Program-made: the position numbers and the translations under genes
From: Lachnospiraceae bacterium
GTDB lineage: Bacteria > Bacillota > Clostridia > Lachnospirales > Lachnospiraceae
Direction: 5' to 3'
DNA length: 9,553 nucleotides
Assembly (NCBI GenBank): GCA_021202715.1
Contig: JAJQCL010000255.1
Span: 1,354 to 10,906, forward strand
The notes under the pieces: generated by a model
What the model was told of the DNA's origin: nothing
The model's database searches: none
Seen by the model: the letters and a program-made list of their open reading frames with translations, nothing else
Part shown: positions 7,209 to 9,553 of the stretch, in pieces
Layout of the letters: every line of letters begins with the position of its first letter
Numbering within the stretch: position 1 is the stretch's first letter

Positions 7209-7285
7209 GTGCTTTTTTCTCTTTGATACACGGATTGCTACGCGCTGAGGCGCTCTCGCAATCCTAACAACATTCGAAATCCGCT

Positions 7286-7313
7286 CATTTTAGCCAATAT
7301 ATTGGCTAAAATG
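7286..7313. repeat. Perfect 28-base palindrome
   Basis: CATTTTAGCCAATA (7286-7299) is followed at once by its exact reverse complement (7300-7313), with no loop. The T-runs lie on the 5' side and the A-runs on the 3' side of the core, the opposite of an intrinsic terminator. It could be a protein-binding dyad, a cruciform centre or the core of a mobile element. Confidence 0.8.
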
Positions 7314-7334
7314 GCTACTTTCTCATGTTGTTGC

Positions 7335-7389
7335 GGGACCCAAAGTCATGAATACGAATGCAAGCATTCGATTCATGACCTTTTGTCCC
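7335..7389. repeat. Long imperfect hairpin
   Basis: GGGAC (7335-7339) pairs with GTCCC (7385-7389), GTCATGAAT (7345-7353) with ATTCATGAC (7371-7379), and CGAATG (7355-7360) with CATTCG (7365-7370), around the loop CAAG. One bulged A (7354) and one internal loop interrupt it, and about 22 pairs form. It ends about 70 bases upstream of the second ATPase promoter and lacks a terminator-type U-run. Confidence 0.65.
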
Positions 7390-7459
7390 TTGTATCATGT
7401 TATGTATGGAGAGAAAGGCCGTTCATTCTAAAAATGATCTGTCTGTCGGGAAAATAAAG

Positions 7460-7488
7460 TTGCGCAAAAAAAATGCACGGGCTATACT
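7460..7488 (+). promoter_or_regulatory. Sigma-A promoter for the second ATPase-nuclease gene
   Basis: TTGCGC (7460-7465), 17 bases, TATACT (7483-7488). Transcription would start near 7495, about 60 bases ahead of the ATG at 7556. This excludes the upstream in-frame ATGs at 7397 and 7403 as starts. Confidence 0.65.
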
Positions 7489-7555
7489 GTATGGGAAGGA
7501 AAACGTGAGTGAGAAAGCAGCAACAGCAGTGGGAAATCTGCAGGAAGGAGATATC

Positions 7556-9262
7556 ATGCCGAACAGATCCACAGGAACCAAAAGATTGCCCATCGGGATG
7601 GAAAATTTCGCAGAAATCCGGGCGAATGATTTTTATTATGTGGATAAGACAGGAGTAATCTGCGATCTTTTGCTTATAGGGAGCAAGGTAAATCTTTTCA
7701 CACGTCCGCGCCGTTTTGGCAAGAGTCTTAACATGAGTATGCTGCAGTGCTTTTTCGAGTTGGGAACGGACAGCACGCTCTTTGACGGTCTGCGGATTTC
7801 CGAAGAAACGGCTCTCTGTGATGAGTATCTGGGGAAATATCCGGTGATCTCCGTTTCTTTGAAGGGGATCAATGCGCCCTCCTTCCGAATCGCCTTTCAG
7901 ATGGCAGTGAGTATTGTCAATGCGGAAGCCCGGCGTTTTCAGTATCTTCTGGACAGCGACCGTCTCACGGAGGCAGACCGGAGAGAATACGCGAAGCTGC
8001 TTCGGGACGATATGGAAGAGGCGACGCTGTATAACAGCCTGAAAACGCTGTCTGAAGTGCTCGAGAAGCACCACGGCCGTCCGGCGATCATTTTGATTGA
8101 CGAATATGATGTTCCTCTGGCGAAGGCTTATGATAATGGCTATTATGACAAGATGGTCTTTCTGGTTCGCAACCTGTTCGAGCAGGCCCTGAAGACAAAC
8201 CATAGCCTGAAGTTTGCTGTCCTGACCGGCTGCATGAGGATCTCGAAAGAGAGCATCTTCACGGGGCTGAACAATCTGACGGTATTTTCGATTACGGATG
8301 AGCGTTTTGATGAATATTTTGGCTTTACGGATGCGGAAGTCCGGCAGATGCTGGAGGACTACGGTGTAAGCGAGTATTACGAGACGACGCGGGAATGGTA
8401 CGATGGGTACCGGTTCGGAGCGAAGAAGGTCTACAGTCCCTGGGATGTGATCAACTGGTGCGACCAGCTGGCGACGACCTCCGACCGTATGCCGCAGAAG
8501 TTCTGGGCCAATGCGAGCGGAAATGATATCATCCGAGGTTTTGCCGAGCAGGCGGATGGGGCAACGCGGGACCAGATCGGAACGCTGATCGAGGGCGGCT
8601 CCGTGAGGAAAAAACTGCGGCAGGATCTGACATACAAGGAATTAAAGGACAGTATCGAAAACCTGTGGAGCGTTCTGTTCACGACCGGCTATCTGACGCA
8701 GCGCAGCCGGGAGGAGGACGGGAGCTACGAGCTGGTCATCCCCAACCGCGAGCTGAGAGAGCTTTTTATCACGCAGATCGACTCCTGGTTCCGGGATAAG
8801 GTACTCGATGATACGGACGGCCTCCGGGCCTTCTTTGCCGCGATCCGGGCGGAGGACGCCGAAGCGATGGAGAACTGTCTGATCGACTATATGGAAGAGT
8901 CTGTCAGCTACCTGGACGGCGGCAATGTGGAGGAGAAAGAGAATTTTTATCACGGCCTGAAGCACGGCATGCTCGCCAGCTGGAAGTAATCGAATGTTTT
9001 CTCCAACCGGGAGGCTGGGATAGGCAGGCTGGATATTGTCGTCTGGCGGCGCCGTGAGAAGTACGCTTTTATTCTGGAAGTAAAATATGCGCGGAAGGAA
9101 GAAAATCTGGAAGCGGAGGCTCACAAAGCTCTGGAGCAGATTCATCAGAACCGCTACGACAAGGTCTTCGGGCGCCATGTGCCGGAGCGTGTGGTACACT
9201 ACGGCATCGCATTCTGCAAGAAAGACTGCCGGGTGCTGAAAGAGATCGTCGGGGAGGAGTAA
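7556..9262 (+). pseudogene. Second AAA ATPase / PD-(D/E)XK nuclease gene (DUF1703 type), interrupted by an in-frame TAA
   Basis: This is a paralogue of the gene at 3522, same family and strand. The ATPase part is intact: KRLPIGMENF...FYYVDKT at the N-terminus, Walker A-like RPRRFGKS (50-57), Walker B IILIDEYD (178-185), and YFGFTDAEVRQMLEDYG (254-270). Codon 478 (8987-8989) is TAA; the same frame then continues for 90 codons to TAA at 9260-9262. That tail has SNREAGIGRLD with D493 and ILEVK with E508 and K510, the nuclease active-site pattern. The two paralogues align without gaps across this point, TAA replacing D483 of the first copy, so this is a nonsense substitution. The truncated 477-residue product would keep the ATPase and lose the nuclease core. 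Start chosen from GGAAGGAG (7543-7550), five bases upstream of ATG 7556. A GTG at 7505 with its own weak site is an alternative start. Confidence 0.85.
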
Positions 9263-9267
9263 GCTCT

Positions 9268-9308
9268 AAAAAACCGGTGCAAAGGTCTTCACAGATTTTG
9301 CGCACCGG
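9268..9308 (-). terminator. Terminator-like hairpin reading on the minus strand
   Basis: CCGGTGC (9274-9280) pairs with GCACCGG (9302-9308), extended by AAA (9281-9283) with TTT (9297-9299) across a two-base bulge. On the minus strand the stem is followed directly by six T (9268-9273), as in an intrinsic terminator. On the plus strand no U-run follows, so it should not end the ATPase-nuclease transcript. No minus-strand gene is visible to the right, so its client is unknown; it could instead act as a leader fold for the downstream gene. Confidence 0.5.
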
Positions 9309-9342
9309 GAAAATGGATAAACAGGAAGGATTGAAATCAGAT

Positions 9343-9553
9343 ATGAAATCATCAGAAGATTTGCGGACGCTGCTGGAGCGGATCGATCACCGGAGCTATC
9401 CGGCCTATAAGGACACGGCGGGCAGCTATCAGTTCGGCGGCTATGTGCTGTCGATCGATCATGTGCAGGGGGATCCCTTTGCATCGCCGTCGGATGTCAG
9501 CATCCATGTACCGGCGGCCGTGGCGGGCTTCCCAGCGGAGGAATTTGACAAAA
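9343..9553 (+). CDS. Predicted ABC-class ATPase (PF09818-type), 5' part only
   Basis: The frame is open to the right edge for 70 codons. The N-terminal sequence LRTLLERIDHRSYPAYKDT (7-25), GSYQFGGYVLSIDHVQGD and PFASPS resembles the start of the 'predicted ATPase of the ABC class' family, whose members run to over 500 residues and have no settled function. The Walker motifs lie beyond the window. The start is uncertain: ATG 9343 has AGGAAGGA (9323-9330) twelve bases upstream, somewhat far; ATG 9313 is in frame, adds ten residues (MDKQEGLKSD) and has only a weak site. No promoter was recognised in the 80-base gap, so cotranscription with the upstream ATPase-nuclease gene is possible. Confidence 0.75.
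   Translation, partial: MKSSEDLRTLLERIDHRSYPAYKDTAGSYQFGGYVLSIDHVQGDPFASPSDVSIHVPAAVAGFPAEEFDK

Larger units (their letters stand above)
7224..7397. repeat. Nested palindromic element between divergent promoters
   Basis: About 174 bases are bounded by an imperfect terminal inverted repeat, TGATACACGG (7224-7233) against CCTTGTATCA (7388-7397), nine of ten matching. Inside lie three adjacent stem-loops: GGATTGC/GCAATCC (7232-7238 and 7258-7264, with inner GCGC/GCGC); AACAACAT/ATGTTGTT (7266-7273 and 7325-7332) enclosing a perfect 28-base palindrome; and a 55-base hairpin at 7335-7389. The element lies between the PfkB promoter and the second ATPase promoter, in neither predicted transcript. 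A miniature inverted-repeat element, a REP-like unit or an unannotated structured RNA could look like this. No target-site duplication is evident. With the flanking promoters this accounts for the gene-free stretch 7108-7555. Confidence 0.5.

Noticed and set aside
7186..7218. Intrinsic terminator on the plus strand formed by the dyad plus T6
   Set aside because: Ten bases separate the stem from the T-run, no plus-strand gene ends nearby, and the dyad is better explained as an operator in the PfkB promoter spacer.
7400..8203. 267-codon minus-strand open frame opposite the second ATPase-nuclease gene
   Set aside because: It is antisense to conserved ATPase motifs and has no recognisable domain.
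6577..8989. Reassigned stop codons or an alternative genetic code
   Set aside because: TAA ends the AEC gene, the kinase frame and the ATPase tail, TAG ends potA, and TGA ends the first ATPase and the reductase. All three stops are in normal use.

Overview
The window looks like a chromosomal segment of a moderately GC-rich Bacillota, most likely a gut-type Clostridia. This is inferred from strong AGGAGG-type ribosome binding sites, two TTG starts backed by such sites, near-consensus sigma-A promoters (TTGnnn, 17-18 bases, TATGAT or TATAAT), and the families present. No RNA gene, CRISPR array or transposase was seen.

Layout. Positions 1-2849 are on the minus strand: the start of a polyamine ABC transporter operon (potA then potB, potB running off the left edge), preceded by an AEC-family permease gene with its own promoter. 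Positions 2850-3521 hold a GC-rich hairpin, a broken small gene (3006-3319) and two divergent promoters. Positions 3522-6193 are a plus-strand pair: a DUF1703-type predicted AAA ATPase with a C-terminal PD-(D/E)XK nuclease domain, overlapping by ATGA a ketopantoate-reductase family gene. Its end overlaps, tail to tail, a minus-strand PfkB sugar-kinase gene (6187-7107) that carries an in-frame TAG. Positions 7108-7555 are a gene-free and unusually palindromic stretch with divergent promoters. Positions 7556-9262 hold a second ATPase-nuclease paralogue, interrupted by an in-frame TAA just before its nuclease motifs. The window ends in the start of a predicted ABC-class ATPase gene (9343 onward).

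How the parts relate. The left side is ordinary transport. The centre and right are more accessory in character: two diverged copies of a multi-copy ATPase-nuclease family bracket a metabolic gene pair, three coding regions in about 6 kb are disrupted, and the segment between the divergent promoters holds nested inverted repeats including a perfect 28-base palindrome. The most unusual material is the palindromic segment at 7186-7397 and the two in-place nonsense codons. Family names come from motif recognition by eye; no database search was run.
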